A DNA stretch of 64,000 nucleotides from Bacteroidota bacterium. Its GTDB lineage: Bacteria > Bacteroidota > Bacteroidia > Sphingobacteriales > Sphingobacteriaceae. Positions 17,923-25,767 of this stretch are shown piece by piece. The position numbers and the translations under genes are program-made. The notes below the pieces were generated by a model, which made no database searches, was not told the origin of the DNA, and was given only the letters and a program-made list of their open reading frames with translations. The stretch covers positions 310,001 through 374,000 of the forward strand of contig JAEXHI010000022.1 in the NCBI GenBank assembly GCA_023450085.1, read 5' to 3'. The first letter of the stretch is position 1, and each line of letters opens with the position of its first letter.

Positions 17923-18475
17923 CTATAAAAAAAATCCGTGTATCAGCGGTTGAAAATATTTGCCGCAGTTACACAAATGAAATAGATCGGAAACAATAGG
18001 TATTGATGCTTTTAAATTTTGTAGGAGCAGTCTAAAAATTACAGACCTAATTATTGCGGATGGTATTTGGCGGGGACGCCAAAACTTGCCCTGATTGATG
18101 GCCAAGGGTGGCGTCCTCGCCGCCCGAATAAATAGCTTGAGATTATATAGTTTCGTATATCTGTATCTATAAAAAAAAACTGTGCATCCGTGGTTAAAAG
18201 ACTTGCCACAGATACACAAATGAAATAGATCGGAAAAATAGCTATTGATGTTTTTAAGTTTTTGTAGGAGCAGTTTAAAAATTACGGGCCTAATTATTAC
18301 GGATGGTATTTGGCGGGGACGCCAAAACTTGCCCTGATTGATGGCCAAGGGTGGCGTCCCCGCCGCCCGAATAGATAGCTTGAGATTATATAGTTTCGTA
18401 TATATGTATCTATAAAAAAAATCTGTGCGTCCATGGTTAAAAAGACTTGCCACAGATGCACAGATTAAATATCTT
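17923..18475. repeat. Tandem repeat, 243-244 bp unit, 2.3 copies
   Basis: Copies start at CTAT 17923, 18167 and 18410; the third is cut short near 18475. Each full copy has two palindromic modules. One is TCTGTG..CCACAGA-like (for example 18179-18220). The other is a GC-rich inverted repeat, GGCGGGGACGCC with GGCGTCCCCGCC (18312-18323 and 18353-18364; one mismatch in copy A). An apparent minus-strand frame of 176 codons through it is itself duplicated and repeat-derived, so it is not called a gene. Confidence 0.9.
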
Positions 18476-18486
18476 ATTTGTATAAA

Positions 18487-19584
18487 CTATAGTGTTGCTG
18501 TACGGTTTCTTAACACATGATCAGCTAATACGAGTGCAGCCATCGCTTCTACAATCACCACTGCTCTTGGCACCACACAAGGATCATGACGGCCCTTGCC
18601 TTTAATTTCGGCAGCTTCGCCAGCCGCGTTAATGGTTTGTTGGTTATGCATAATGGTGGCCACAGGCTTAAAACCTACTTTAAACGTAATGTCCATCCCA
18701 TTAGAAATACCGCCTAAAATGCCACCAGCATGGTTGCTAATGGTTTTAAACTGTTGTTCTTCTTTAGCTTTAGGCAATGGAATGTCATTGTGTTCAGAGC
18801 CTCTGAGTTCAGTACCGTCAAAACCTGAACCATATTCAAAACCATGTACGGCATTGATGCTCAGCATCGCTTTTCCTAAATCTGCATGAAGTTTATCGAA
18901 AACAGGTTCTCCCAATCCAGCAGGGCAGCCTTTAATCACACAAGAGATTTTACCACCTACTGTATCGCCATCCTTACGTACACCATCAATGAACTCAATC
19001 ATTTCATTTGCAGTAGCAGGATCTGCACAGCGAACAATATTCGATTCTCTTAATTCGAGTAATTCGGTAACGTCGTTGCTTTCTAAATTGGGAGCATTGA
19101 TTTTTCCTACCGCAGTTACATGCGCAAAAATATCAATGCCATGATGCTTTAAAAATAGTTTGGCAATAGCACCGGCAGCTACACGAGCAGCCGTTTCTCT
19201 TGCTGATGATCGGCCACCACCACGATGATCACGAATACCATATTTGGCATCGTATACATAATCGGCGTGGCTAGGGCGATAAACATCTACATTGTGGCCG
19301 TAATCTTTACTGCGCTGATCTTCATTCGGGATTAACATCGCAATAGGGGTCCCTGTACTTTTGCCGTCAAAAATGCCTGATAAGATTTGAACAGTGTCGC
19401 TTTCTTTGCGTTGAGTGGTAATCTTCGATTGGCCAGGTTTCCTTTTGTCTAGTTCCGATTGGATAAAATCCAAATCGATGGTTAAGCCTGCGGGACAACC
19501 GTCCAAAATTACACCAATAGCCGTTCCATGTGATTCGCCAAAGGTGGTGATAGAGAAAATTTGTCCAAATGAGTTGCCTGCCAT
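18487..19584 (-). CDS. aroC: Chorismate synthase
   Basis: A 365-residue AroC that converts EPSP to chorismate using reduced FMN. Family motifs are visible: GESHGTAIGVILDGCPAGL at the N-terminus, RKPGQSKITTQRKESD (about 49-64), RPSHADYVYDAKYGIRDHRGGGRSSARETAARVAAGAIAK with the FMN-binding arginines, and the C-terminal GRHDPCVVPRAVVIVEAM. The length is normal. It is the last gene of the minus-strand pheA cluster, 81 nt after aroA. That gap carries a duplicated TTAGATTTACGATT word but no clear terminator, so read-through from aroA is plausible. Confidence 0.97.
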   Translation of the reverse strand: MAGNSFGQIFSITTFGESHGTAIGVILDGCPAGLTIDLDFIQSELDKRKPGQSKITTQRKESDTVQILSGIFDGKSTGTPIAMLIPNEDQRSKDYGHNVDVYRPSHADYVYDAKYGIRDHRGGGRSSARETAARVAAGAIAKLFLKHHGIDIFAHVTAVGKINAPNLESNDVTELLELRESNIVRCADPATANEMIEFIDGVRKDGDTVGGKISCVIKGCPAGLGEPVFDKLHADLGKAMLSINAVHGFEYGSGFDGTELRGSEHNDIPLPKAKEEQQFKTISNHAGGILGGISNGMDITFKVGFKPVATIMHNQQTINAAGEAAEIKGKGRHDPCVVPRAVVIVEAMAALVLADHVLRNRTATL

Positions 19585-19665
19585 TTTTATTTTAGATTTA
19601 CGATTTTAGATTTACGATTTCGCCAAGTTAGGCGTTTTGTACTTTAGTCTTTATTCTTTGCTCCT

Positions 19666-20934
19666 TTATCTTTGTTCCTCTACTCCAAATCCCGCTTTCT
19701 TCAAGTCTTCCCAAAAATAAGGATAAGATTTTTCAACTACATTGCATTCTTCAATTTCCAATTCCTCAATTAATAATGCCAAAGGAGCAAAAGCCATGGC
19801 CATTCGGTGGTCTTCGTAAGTAGCAATGCTTACTTTCTTAGGGAAATTCAAATTTGAGCAATCTAGGGTGTAAACCAAGTTATCCTCAATTAACTTTACG
19901 CCAATTTTCGCTAACTCGTTTTGTAAAGCCGCAACACGATCAGTTTCTTTTATTTTTAAGGTTTCTAAACCTGTAAAAGCCATGTTTAATCCCAACGCGG
20001 CAGCAATAACCACAATGGTTTGTGCCAAGTCTGGACAAGTTTTTAAATCTAATACTTTGTCGGTGTCTTTAATGTCTTGGTTTTTCTCGAAAGCAATGCC
20101 GTTAGAAGTTTTGGTAGTGCTTACGCCAAAAATCTCCATAATAGATTTGATTTGACTATCGCCCTGTAAACTCTTATCTCGTAAGTGAGGCAAGCTGATT
20201 TTTGCATTTTCGGCTAAAGCTACAATGCTATACCAATAAGAAGCAGCACTCCAATCAGGTTCTACAATAAGGGTAGAAGGCTTAAAATCTTGAGGTGCAA
20301 TGGTAATCAAATTGCCGTTCCATTCATGAGAAATACCGCATTCAGCCAACATTGCTAAGGTCATTTCTACATAAGGTTTAGAAGTCAATTCGCCTTCTAT
20401 TTCCAAGGTTAATCCCTTTGGTAGCGTAGGAGCAACCATCAATAAAGCCGATAGGTATTGACTGCTTACATCGCCTTTGATTTTGATTTGGGCATTGGTT
20501 TGCTCCAAGGGTCCTTTAATCGCAAGAGGAGGAAAGCCGTCTTTCTCGGCATAACTGATGTTGGCTCCAATTTCTTTCAAGGCTTCTGCTAAAATACCAA
20601 TGGGACGTTGCTTCATACGCTCAGTTCCAGTAAGTAGGAAGTTTCCGTTTTTTGCAGATAGGTAGGCAGATAGAAAACGCATAGCGGTTCCAGCAGGACC
20701 AACGTCTACTGTTTTAGCAAGATCGTGGTCGGTATCTACAGTATCTAAATCGGCTAAAATAGCATTTAATGTAACGGTATCGGCAGCATTAGATAGGTTC
20801 TCTACTTTTACCAAATTTTTGCTTAAAGATTTGATAATCAACGCTCGGTTACATTCGCTTTTTGAGCCCGTAAGTTGTATTTCAGTGTTTATGTTTTGCG
20901 CCCCTTTAAAGGACACAATTGCATTTTTATGCAT
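19666..20934 (-). CDS. aroA: 3-phosphoshikimate 1-carboxyvinyltransferase (EPSP synthase)
   Basis: A 422-residue EPSP synthase, the step before chorismate synthase. Visible motifs are LTGSKSECNRALIIKSL (substrate-binding Lys and Arg), DVGPAGTAMRFL, LLTGTERMKQRPIG and the C-terminal YEDHRMAMAFAPLAL. The central region has KGDVSSQYLSALLM. The second signature reads GPAGTAMRF instead of the NAGT form typical of class I enzymes. This may affect inhibitor binding, but I make no claim about it. It lies 193 nt after the DAHP synthase gene, with palindrome copy 3 in between. Confidence 0.96.
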   Translation of the reverse strand: MHKNAIVSFKGAQNINTEIQLTGSKSECNRALIIKSLSKNLVKVENLSNAADTVTLNAILADLDTVDTDHDLAKTVDVGPAGTAMRFLSAYLSAKNGNFLLTGTERMKQRPIGILAEALKEIGANISYAEKDGFPPLAIKGPLEQTNAQIKIKGDVSSQYLSALLMVAPTLPKGLTLEIEGELTSKPYVEMTLAMLAECGISHEWNGNLITIAPQDFKPSTLIVEPDWSAASYWYSIVALAENAKISLPHLRDKSLQGDSQIKSIMEIFGVSTTKTSNGIAFEKNQDIKDTDKVLDLKTCPDLAQTIVVIAAALGLNMAFTGLETLKIKETDRVAALQNELAKIGVKLIEDNLVYTLDCSNLNFPKKVSIATYEDHRMAMAFAPLALLIEELEIEECNVVEKSYPYFWEDLKKAGFGVEEQR

Positions 20935-20969
20935 AGTTAGGTTGTATTAGATCGATATAGGTTAAGGTT

Positions 20970-21098
20970 GTCTCAGTCTTTCCGTCATCTCGACTGAAGC
21001 GTAGCGAAATGGAGAGATCTTTAAACAATGCAAAATATAAAGTTCAAAGATTTCTCGGCTACGTTGTACTTCGCTCGAAATGACGAGGAGACTGAGAC
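20970..21098. repeat. Palindromic intergenic element, GTCAT/ATGAC family, copy 3
   Basis: Outer arms GTCTCAGTC (20970-20978) and GACTGAGAC (21090-21098) are perfectly inverted. Inside lie CCGTCATCTCGA and TCGAAATGACG, plus GAGAGATCTTT and AAAGATTTCTC. It sits inside the aro cluster between two co-oriented genes. In RNA it could form a long hairpin and affect read-through. Confidence 0.78.
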
Positions 21099-21127
21099 TA
21101 CGCTTATTTATCCTAAAAAATATTTGC

Positions 21128-22270
21128 TTATGCTTTTACTTCAGCATGTTGCTCAGCGGCAATGCCTTCTTGTGTAGCTTTGCCTTCATTTAATATTTCA
21201 GTTTGTAAACGGATAGATTCGCCGTGTACCAATTCTAAGAATTTTTCAGTAAAGTGCTCATCTAATTTCAATGCTTTTGCAAAAGCGGTTCCTTTTTTAA
21301 GGATTTCATCCCAACGATTAACTTGTAAAACAGTTACTTGGTTATCACGTTTGTACTCGCCAATTTTCTCAACGATTTTCATACGCTCGCCTAATTTTTG
21401 TAATAGCAAGTCGTCAATTTTGTCAATTTGTTTACGTAGTTCCGCTAATTTATCTACAAAAGCTTCGTTTTGAGATTCTGGTTCACGTACCGTTAAGCGC
21501 TCCATTAATTCGTTAACCGCTGCTGGTGTCAATTGTTGTTTAGCATCTGTCCAAGCTACTGAAGGATCTAAGTGTGACTCGATCATTAAACCTTGCATGT
21601 CTAAGTCTAATGCTTTTTGCGAAATGTAAGGAATCAATTCACGGTTACCACAAATGTGACTTGGATCGTTAATGATTGGCAATTCAGGGCAAAGGGTTTT
21701 CAATTGGATGGCCATTTCCCACATTGGCTCGTTACGGAAAGATGACTTTTCGAATGATGAGAAACCACGGTGAATAGCACCAATTTTAGTAATTCCCGCT
21801 TTGTTGATACGCTCAATCGCACCAATCCACAATTGAAGATCAGGGTTTACTGGGTTTTTAACCAATACAGGGATGTCATGACCTTTCAAGGCATCGGCAA
21901 TTTCTTGTACAGTGAAAGGATTTACGGTTGAACGTGCACCAATCCAAAGGATGTCAACGCCTGCCGCTAAAGCTTCTTCAACGTGTTTAGCATTTGCTAC
22001 CTCAACTGCTGTAGGCAAACCTGTTTCAGCTTTAGCGCGTTTTAACCACTCTAAGCCAATGCTACCAATCCCTTCAAACTCTCCCGGACGGGTACGAGGT
22101 TTCCAAATACCAGCTCTTAATACACTTACTTTGCCTGTAGCAGCTAATAAATGTGCAGTGGTTAATAATTGATCTTCTGTTTCAGCGCTACAAGGACCTG
22201 AGATTAATAATGGTTGGTTCTTAGCGGATAGCCAGTTTTCTAAAGGCTCGATGTTTAAACTTAGTTTCAT
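21128..22270 (-). CDS. Bifunctional DAHP synthase / chorismate mutase
   Basis: A 380-residue fusion. Residues about 1-260 form a KDO8P-synthase-like (type I beta) DAHP synthase: PLLISGPCSAETEDQ, VLRAGIWKPRTRPGEFEG, IGARSTVNPF, KNPVNPDLQLWIGA, INDPSHICGNRELI. Residues about 275-360 form an AroQ-class chorismate mutase helix bundle: LAELRKQIDKIDDLLLQKLGERMKIVEKIGEYKR. The enzyme commits erythrose-4-phosphate and PEP to the shikimate route and turns chorismate into prephenate, which PheA then uses. The order DAHPS then CM is the usual Bacteroidota form. It lies 105 nt after pheA with no clear promoter between, so it probably comes under the same attenuator. Confidence 0.95.
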   Translation of the reverse strand: MKLSLNIEPLENWLSAKNQPLLISGPCSAETEDQLLTTAHLLAATGKVSVLRAGIWKPRTRPGEFEGIGSIGLEWLKRAKAETGLPTAVEVANAKHVEEALAAGVDILWIGARSTVNPFTVQEIADALKGHDIPVLVKNPVNPDLQLWIGAIERINKAGITKIGAIHRGFSSFEKSSFRNEPMWEMAIQLKTLCPELPIINDPSHICGNRELIPYISQKALDLDMQGLMIESHLDPSVAWTDAKQQLTPAAVNELMERLTVREPESQNEAFVDKLAELRKQIDKIDDLLLQKLGERMKIVEKIGEYKRDNQVTVLQVNRWDEILKKGTAFAKALKLDEHFTEKFLELVHGESIRLQTEILNEGKATQEGIAAEQHAEVKA

Positions 22271-22375
22271 TTTTTTAGGATATTTATTTTTGTTTACGAT
22301 TTTTTAGTATTGAGATTTGAGTATCAGGTATCAAGGTTTGATACTCTGCTTTTTAACTTTTAACTTTCTACTTTT

Positions 22376-23209
22376 TTACACTTTATCATTTTTCACGTAC
22401 TCGCCCATAATGTTGAAGTTTACCGTGAATTTTAGCACTTTTCTGATGGCCGAATCATAGTTTTCAATGCTTTTCCATTCAATGTCTACATAGAAATAGT
22501 ACTCATTACGGCGACCTAGGACCGGCATAGATTGGATTTTGGTTAAGTTAACGTTTAGCTCTGCAAATATTTGCAACACTTGGCTTAAGGCTCCAACGTG
22601 GTGACCAACCTGAAAACAAATAGAAGCTTTGTTGATTCCTTTTTCTACTTCGGTTTTGTCTTTTCTAAGAATTAAGAAACGGGTGAAATTCTTCTTGTTC
22701 GATTCTATTCTTCTTTCAATGATGTCTAGTCCATAAGTTTCGGCAGCTAAAGCATTGGCAATGGCAACGGTATCTTTCAATTGGTTATCTTTGATTTTCT
22801 TTGCGCAAGCAGCGGTGTCGTTGCCTTCAATCACTTGTATTTGAGGGAACTCCTCGAAGAAATCAACGCATTGTCTGATCGCGATAGGGTGAGAGGTCGC
22901 GATTTTAATGTCCTCAAATTTTACTCCAGGTAAGGCTAACAAGTGCAATTGAATAGGCAGGTAAACCTCACCAACTACTGCAAAGTTGTATTCACGAATT
23001 AACGTGTAGTTGGGTAAAAGACTACCAGCAATAGAGTTTTCAATAGCCATTACCACAAAATCTGCTTTGCCGTCATCTAAAACGTCGCAAGTTTGTTTGA
23101 ACGAGTTGCATTCAACCGTTTCAATGTCTCTGCCAAAGAATTTGTAAGCTGCTTCTTCATGGAATGATGCCTTAATGCCTTGTATGGCTACCCTGGTTTT
23201 TGTTTTCAT
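22376..23209 (-). CDS. pheA: Prephenate dehydratase with ACT domain
   Basis: A 277-residue PheA that converts prephenate to phenylpyruvate. The catalytic domain starts VAIQGIKASFHEEAAYKFF and contains NKKNFTRFLIL with the TRF signature. A C-terminal ACT domain (about 190-270) binds phenylalanine in homologues. The first regulatory motif is recognisable (VGALSQVL), but the second, ESRP in E. coli PheA, reads QSMP (IQSMPVLGRRNEYYF). The start is ATG 23209. An in-frame ATG at 23263 would run through the terminator stem and is rejected. It is the first gene after the leader peptide and attenuator, and heads pheA, DAHPS-CM, aroA and aroC. No fused chorismate mutase is present; that activity is on the next gene. 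Confidence 0.95.
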   Translation of the reverse strand: MKTKTRVAIQGIKASFHEEAAYKFFGRDIETVECNSFKQTCDVLDDGKADFVVMAIENSIAGSLLPNYTLIREYNFAVVGEVYLPIQLHLLALPGVKFEDIKIATSHPIAIRQCVDFFEEFPQIQVIEGNDTAACAKKIKDNQLKDTVAIANALAAETYGLDIIERRIESNKKNFTRFLILRKDKTEVEKGINKASICFQVGHHVGALSQVLQIFAELNVNLTKIQSMPVLGRRNEYYFYVDIEWKSIENYDSAIRKVLKFTVNFNIMGEYVKNDKV

Positions 23210-23223
23210 AATGTTGTTAAACG

Positions 23224-23256
23224 AAAAAGGGTCCTGGCTTTTTAGCCAGGACCCTT
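23224..23256 (-). terminator. Attenuator terminator upstream of pheA
   Basis: In RNA sense: AAGGGTCCTGGCT (23256-23244), loop AAAA, AGCCAGGACCCTT (23239-23227), with a U run 23228-23224. The stem is a perfect 13 bp with GC-rich core, and it ends 14 nt before ATG 23209. It lies downstream of the leader ORF and upstream of the gene it would control, so it is not a terminator for a preceding gene. Confidence 0.88.
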
Positions 23257-23306
23257 CATACATTCTTAAATATTTTTATTTATTTTTCTGCATATCAGTC
23301 CTGGCT
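23244..23306 (-). promoter_or_regulatory. Antiterminator pairing of the pheA attenuator
   Basis: RNA segment AGCCAGGAC (23306-23298, the last codons of the leader ORF) is identical to the 3' arm of the terminator. It can therefore pair, 9 bp without mismatch, with GTCCTGGCT in the 5' arm. An additional 8-bp hairpin (CTTTTACT with AGTAAGAG, one G-U pair, about 23328-23307) lies inside the leader codons. A ribosome stalled on aromatic codons would leave AGCCAGGAC free to pair; one at the stop codon would cover it. Confidence 0.78.
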
Positions 23307-23357
23307 CTTACTAAAGTAGTAAAAGTAACCAAACCAATATGTAGTGTTAAAATTCAT
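23295..23357 (-). CDS. Aromatic-rich leader peptide of the pheA attenuator
   Basis: A 20-residue ORF, MNFNTTYWFGYFYYFSKSQD, then TGA. Nine of the residues are aromatic: Phe 3, 9, 12, 15; Tyr 7, 11, 13, 14; Trp 8. Eight of them fall in residues 7-15. This density is far above chance and is the hallmark of leader peptides that sense aminoacyl-tRNA. The ATG lies about 18 nt after an exact -7 box, and the last codons form the antiterminator segment. The Phe and Tyr codons are TTT and TAT/TAC. The mix of Phe and Tyr suggests it responds to both, with Trp as a minor input; this is inference. Confidence 0.82.
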   Translation of the reverse strand: MNFNTTYWFGYFYYFSKSQD

Positions 23358-23374
23358 TTTTTGCTTTATGTTGC

Positions 23375-23405
23375 CAAATGTACAGCAACAAATTTAATTT
23401 GTCAA
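23375..23405 (-). promoter_or_regulatory. Promoter of the pheA leader
   Basis: On the minus strand: -33 TTG (23405-23403), a 20-nt spacer, then -7 TACATTTG (23382-23375), an exact TAnnTTTG match at consensus spacing. The predicted transcription start is near 23370, about 13 nt before the leader ATG. Confidence 0.75.
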
Positions 23406-23476
23406 TACTAAAGTGAAAATATTTTTATCAGAATTTAATTTTGTTGTTTTTGTACCGAAGAACGAAACGGTATTTT

Positions 23477-24406
23477 TTAACTAAAGGTTTTGACGCTATT
23501 GCCAACTACTTTGCTTTTGTTTTCTTCTTCCTGTAGCTCCTGTTGCATGATTTTGGCAATTTTAGTGCTGCCGTCATGGCTCCATCCTGGTGGATTGATT
23601 ACATATTTTACCTTATCCCAAAAAGTTGGTGCTTTTTTTACATCCTTCCCTAAAGCTATAAACTCATGAAAAATGATATTTACAGCTCCAGTGTCTTCTG
23701 GTTGGGTAGTTAAGCCATATTTTATTTTGTCTTCTGGTAATTCTTCCTGAAAAGTACCAAACATCCTATCCCATAAAATAAGTACCATACCCATGTTTTT
23801 ATCCAGATAACGCACATTGCAAGCGTGGTGTACCCTGTGGTGTGAAGGCGTAACAAAAATATATTCAAAAATAGGATGGAACTTCATTACCGTTTGCGTG
23901 TGTACCAAGTTGCCATAAATTTGGGTAATAAGGTAAGCAAATAGGATATCCAAGGCGTTAAAACCCATAAAAGCCAGAGGTAAATAAAAGAATACCCTGT
24001 ACAAAGGCTCAAAAACCGTTGAGCGAAACCCTGTAGTTAAATTAAAGTGCTCCGAAGAATGGTGTGTAACGTGCATAGCCCAAAAGAAACGCACATAATG
24101 ACCAACAGTATGTAAAAACCAATAAAGAAAATCCTGTGCTAGCACCAGTACCGTCCAGTAAATCCAAGGCGTTTGGATTTCGAAAAGCCTAAATTGGTAA
24201 CAATAATCTAATAAGTAAAAGGTGGCAACCTTCATGCTTAGGTTAACTATTACAGCACAAAGCATGAGGTAAATGTTGGTCCAAGTATCTCTCTTGGTAT
24301 AAAGTTTTTTATCATGCCTATAGCTGAAATACATTTCAACGATGGTGAGCACAATTACAAAACCAAATAAGGTGCCTACAGAAATATCACTTCCGGTAAA
24401 CTTCAT
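23477..24406 (-). CDS. Sterol desaturase / fatty acid hydroxylase family protein
   Basis: A 309-residue integral membrane di-iron protein. Four or five hydrophobic segments lie in the first 190 residues, and three histidine clusters are visible: HTVGH (about 118-122), HVTHHS (about 131-136) and HHRVHH (about 190-195), as in the fatty acid hydroxylase superfamily. Members hydroxylate or desaturate lipids or sterol-like substrates using oxygen. In Bacteroidota such proteins may modify fatty acids or ornithine lipids, but the substrate here is unknown. It lies 3 nt after aroB, so it is an operon member with no obvious aromatic role. The leader promoter of pheA starts just downstream. Confidence 0.92.
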   Translation of the reverse strand: MKFTGSDISVGTLFGFVIVLTIVEMYFSYRHDKKLYTKRDTWTNIYLMLCAVIVNLSMKVATFYLLDYCYQFRLFEIQTPWIYWTVLVLAQDFLYWFLHTVGHYVRFFWAMHVTHHSSEHFNLTTGFRSTVFEPLYRVFFYLPLAFMGFNALDILFAYLITQIYGNLVHTQTVMKFHPIFEYIFVTPSHHRVHHACNVRYLDKNMGMVLILWDRMFGTFQEELPEDKIKYGLTTQPEDTGAVNIIFHEFIALGKDVKKAPTFWDKVKYVINPPGWSHDGSTKIAKIMQQELQEEENKSKVVGNSVKTFS

Positions 24407-24409
24407 ATG

Positions 24410-25468
24410 TTATAAACTATTGTAATAAGTTAAACTGTTAAAAATATCTTCCTTGGTGGCTTTGCAGTTGAAAACGCATTTACCAATTTGATCTAATAAA
24501 GAGAATAATATAAATCCGTCTTCATTCTTTTTATCGCTTTGCATTAAAGCCATTAAATCATCAAAACTCTCTGTTTTGATATGATATTTAGGGTAAAGCG
24601 ACAAAATATAAGCTGCAATTTCATCAAGTTCGGCGGTAGAAAGATTGCAGTATTTGGCAGATAAATAAGCCTCACAAACCATTCCTATGGCAATGGCTTC
24701 ACCGTGGGTGAGTGGTTTTTTATCGTTTACCAAGGCATATCCTTCTACGGCATGACCAATGGTGTGTCCAAAATTTAAAATCTTGCGCAATCCTTTTTCA
24801 AATGGATCAGTCAACACCACTTCGTTTTTAATCTTAACAGAGTGGTAAATAGCTTGTGCACTGATCTGACGATAATCGCTGTTTTTTAGCTCTTGATAAT
24901 AAGCCGCATCAGCAATCAAACCATGTTTAATCATTTCAGCAAAGCCAGATAGCATTTCTCTTTCTGGTAAAGTCGCCAAAAAACTGTTCTCAATAAACAC
25001 TGCTTGTGGCAAGGCAAAAGTGCCCACCATATTTTTGATATTGTCGATATCAATTCCTGTTTTACCACCAACAGAAGCGTCAACCTGCGAAAGTAGGGTA
25101 GTAGGAATATTGATGAAATCGATGCCGCGTTTGTAAGTTGAAGCTACAAAGCCACCCATGTCGGTAATTACGCCACCACCAAGGTTAATCATCAAACATT
25201 TTCTATCGGCCTCAAAATCCAAAAGAGTTTTCCAAATGCCGATACAGAAATCAATATTCTTGTTTTCTTCTCCTGCATCAGTTTCAATAATATCGAAATC
25301 CTCAAGCTCAGGTAAGAAATCTCTAAAAACGGGCATGCATACTTCTGCCGTGGTCGAATCAGCGAAGACAAATACCTTGCTGTACTTTTTGGCGGCCAGA
25401 ATATCTCTTAATGGTTCTAACCCACTTTCAAAATGGATAAAATGATCGTTGTTTTTTAGTGCTTCCAT
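24410..25468 (-). CDS. aroB: 3-dehydroquinate synthase
   Basis: A 352-residue AroB that converts DAHP to 3-dehydroquinate. Visible features: the NAD-binding region NLGGGVITDMGGFVASTYKRG; NIPTTLLSQVDASVGGKTGID; the zinc site near FAEMIKHGLI; LNFGHTIGHAVEGY; and LTHGEAIAIGMVCEAY. The length is typical. Its ATG shares one base with the stop of the S4 protein gene (TAATG), which indicates translational coupling. It lies upstream of the pheA attenuator and is not under it. Confidence 0.97.
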   Translation of the reverse strand: MEALKNNDHFIHFESGLEPLRDILAAKKYSKVFVFADSTTAEVCMPVFRDFLPELEDFDIIETDAGEENKNIDFCIGIWKTLLDFEADRKCLMINLGGGVITDMGGFVASTYKRGIDFINIPTTLLSQVDASVGGKTGIDIDNIKNMVGTFALPQAVFIENSFLATLPEREMLSGFAEMIKHGLIADAAYYQELKNSDYRQISAQAIYHSVKIKNEVVLTDPFEKGLRKILNFGHTIGHAVEGYALVNDKKPLTHGEAIAIGMVCEAYLSAKYCNLSTAELDEIAAYILSLYPKYHIKTESFDDLMALMQSDKKNEDGFILFSLLDQIGKCVFNCKATKEDIFNSLTYYNSL

Positions 25469-25674
25469 TAAATCACTTCAATTATTTTGCCCATAAATTC
25501 AACTTTATCGCCTACACGTACCTTTAAACGTTTACGATCTTCGGTGGTTCCGTTAACTTTAACTAAACCTTCTTCTACGATGGATTGTGCTTCTCCGCCA
25601 CTTTGTACGAGTGATGTAGCTTTTAGCAATGCGATTAAGGGAATAAATTCTCCTTCTAATTTAAATTTAATCAT
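25468..25674 (-). CDS. Small S4-domain RNA-binding protein
   Basis: A 68-residue protein that is essentially one S4 domain, similar in size to YbcJ/RlbA-type proteins. Motif: TSLVQSGGEAQSIVEEGLVKVNGTTEDRKRLKVRVGD (about 20-56). It probably binds structured RNA or ribosomes. It is the first gene of an operon with aroB and the fatty acid hydroxylase-like gene. A -7 box TAAATTTG lies 7 nt upstream of the ATG, so the transcript would be leaderless or nearly so. It is divergent from proline dehydrogenase. Confidence 0.9.
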   Translation of the reverse strand: MIKFKLEGEFIPLIALLKATSLVQSGGEAQSIVEEGLVKVNGTTEDRKRLKVRVGDKVEFMGKIIEVI

Positions 25675-25681
25675 GGCGGCG

Positions 25682-25689
25682 CAAATTTA
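25682..25689 (-). promoter_or_regulatory. -7 box of the S4/aroB operon
   Basis: The minus strand reads TAAATTTG, an exact TAnnTTTG match ending 7 nt before ATG 25674. No clear -33 TTG was found. Confidence 0.5.
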
Positions 25690-25732
25690 CGATTATTTGA
25701 AAGTCTTTCGTGCTAAGATGGCTAGTTATTTA

Positions 25733-25740
25733 TATTTTTG
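25733..25740 (+). promoter_or_regulatory. -7 box of the proline dehydrogenase promoter
   Basis: TATTTTTG is an exact TAnnTTTG match, 27 nt upstream of ATG 25768. Confidence 0.55.
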
Positions 25741-25767
25741 CAGCGTTCTGACTAAATACTTATAAAA

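Noticed and set aside
17923..18453. Open frame of 176 codons on the minus strand
   Set aside because: It lies entirely in the 243-bp tandem repeat and its translation is itself duplicated; no signal or known domain is present.
23210..23263. pheA starting at an in-frame ATG at 23263
   Set aside because: The added codons are the terminator stem and U run; the conserved PheA N-terminus starts at 23209.
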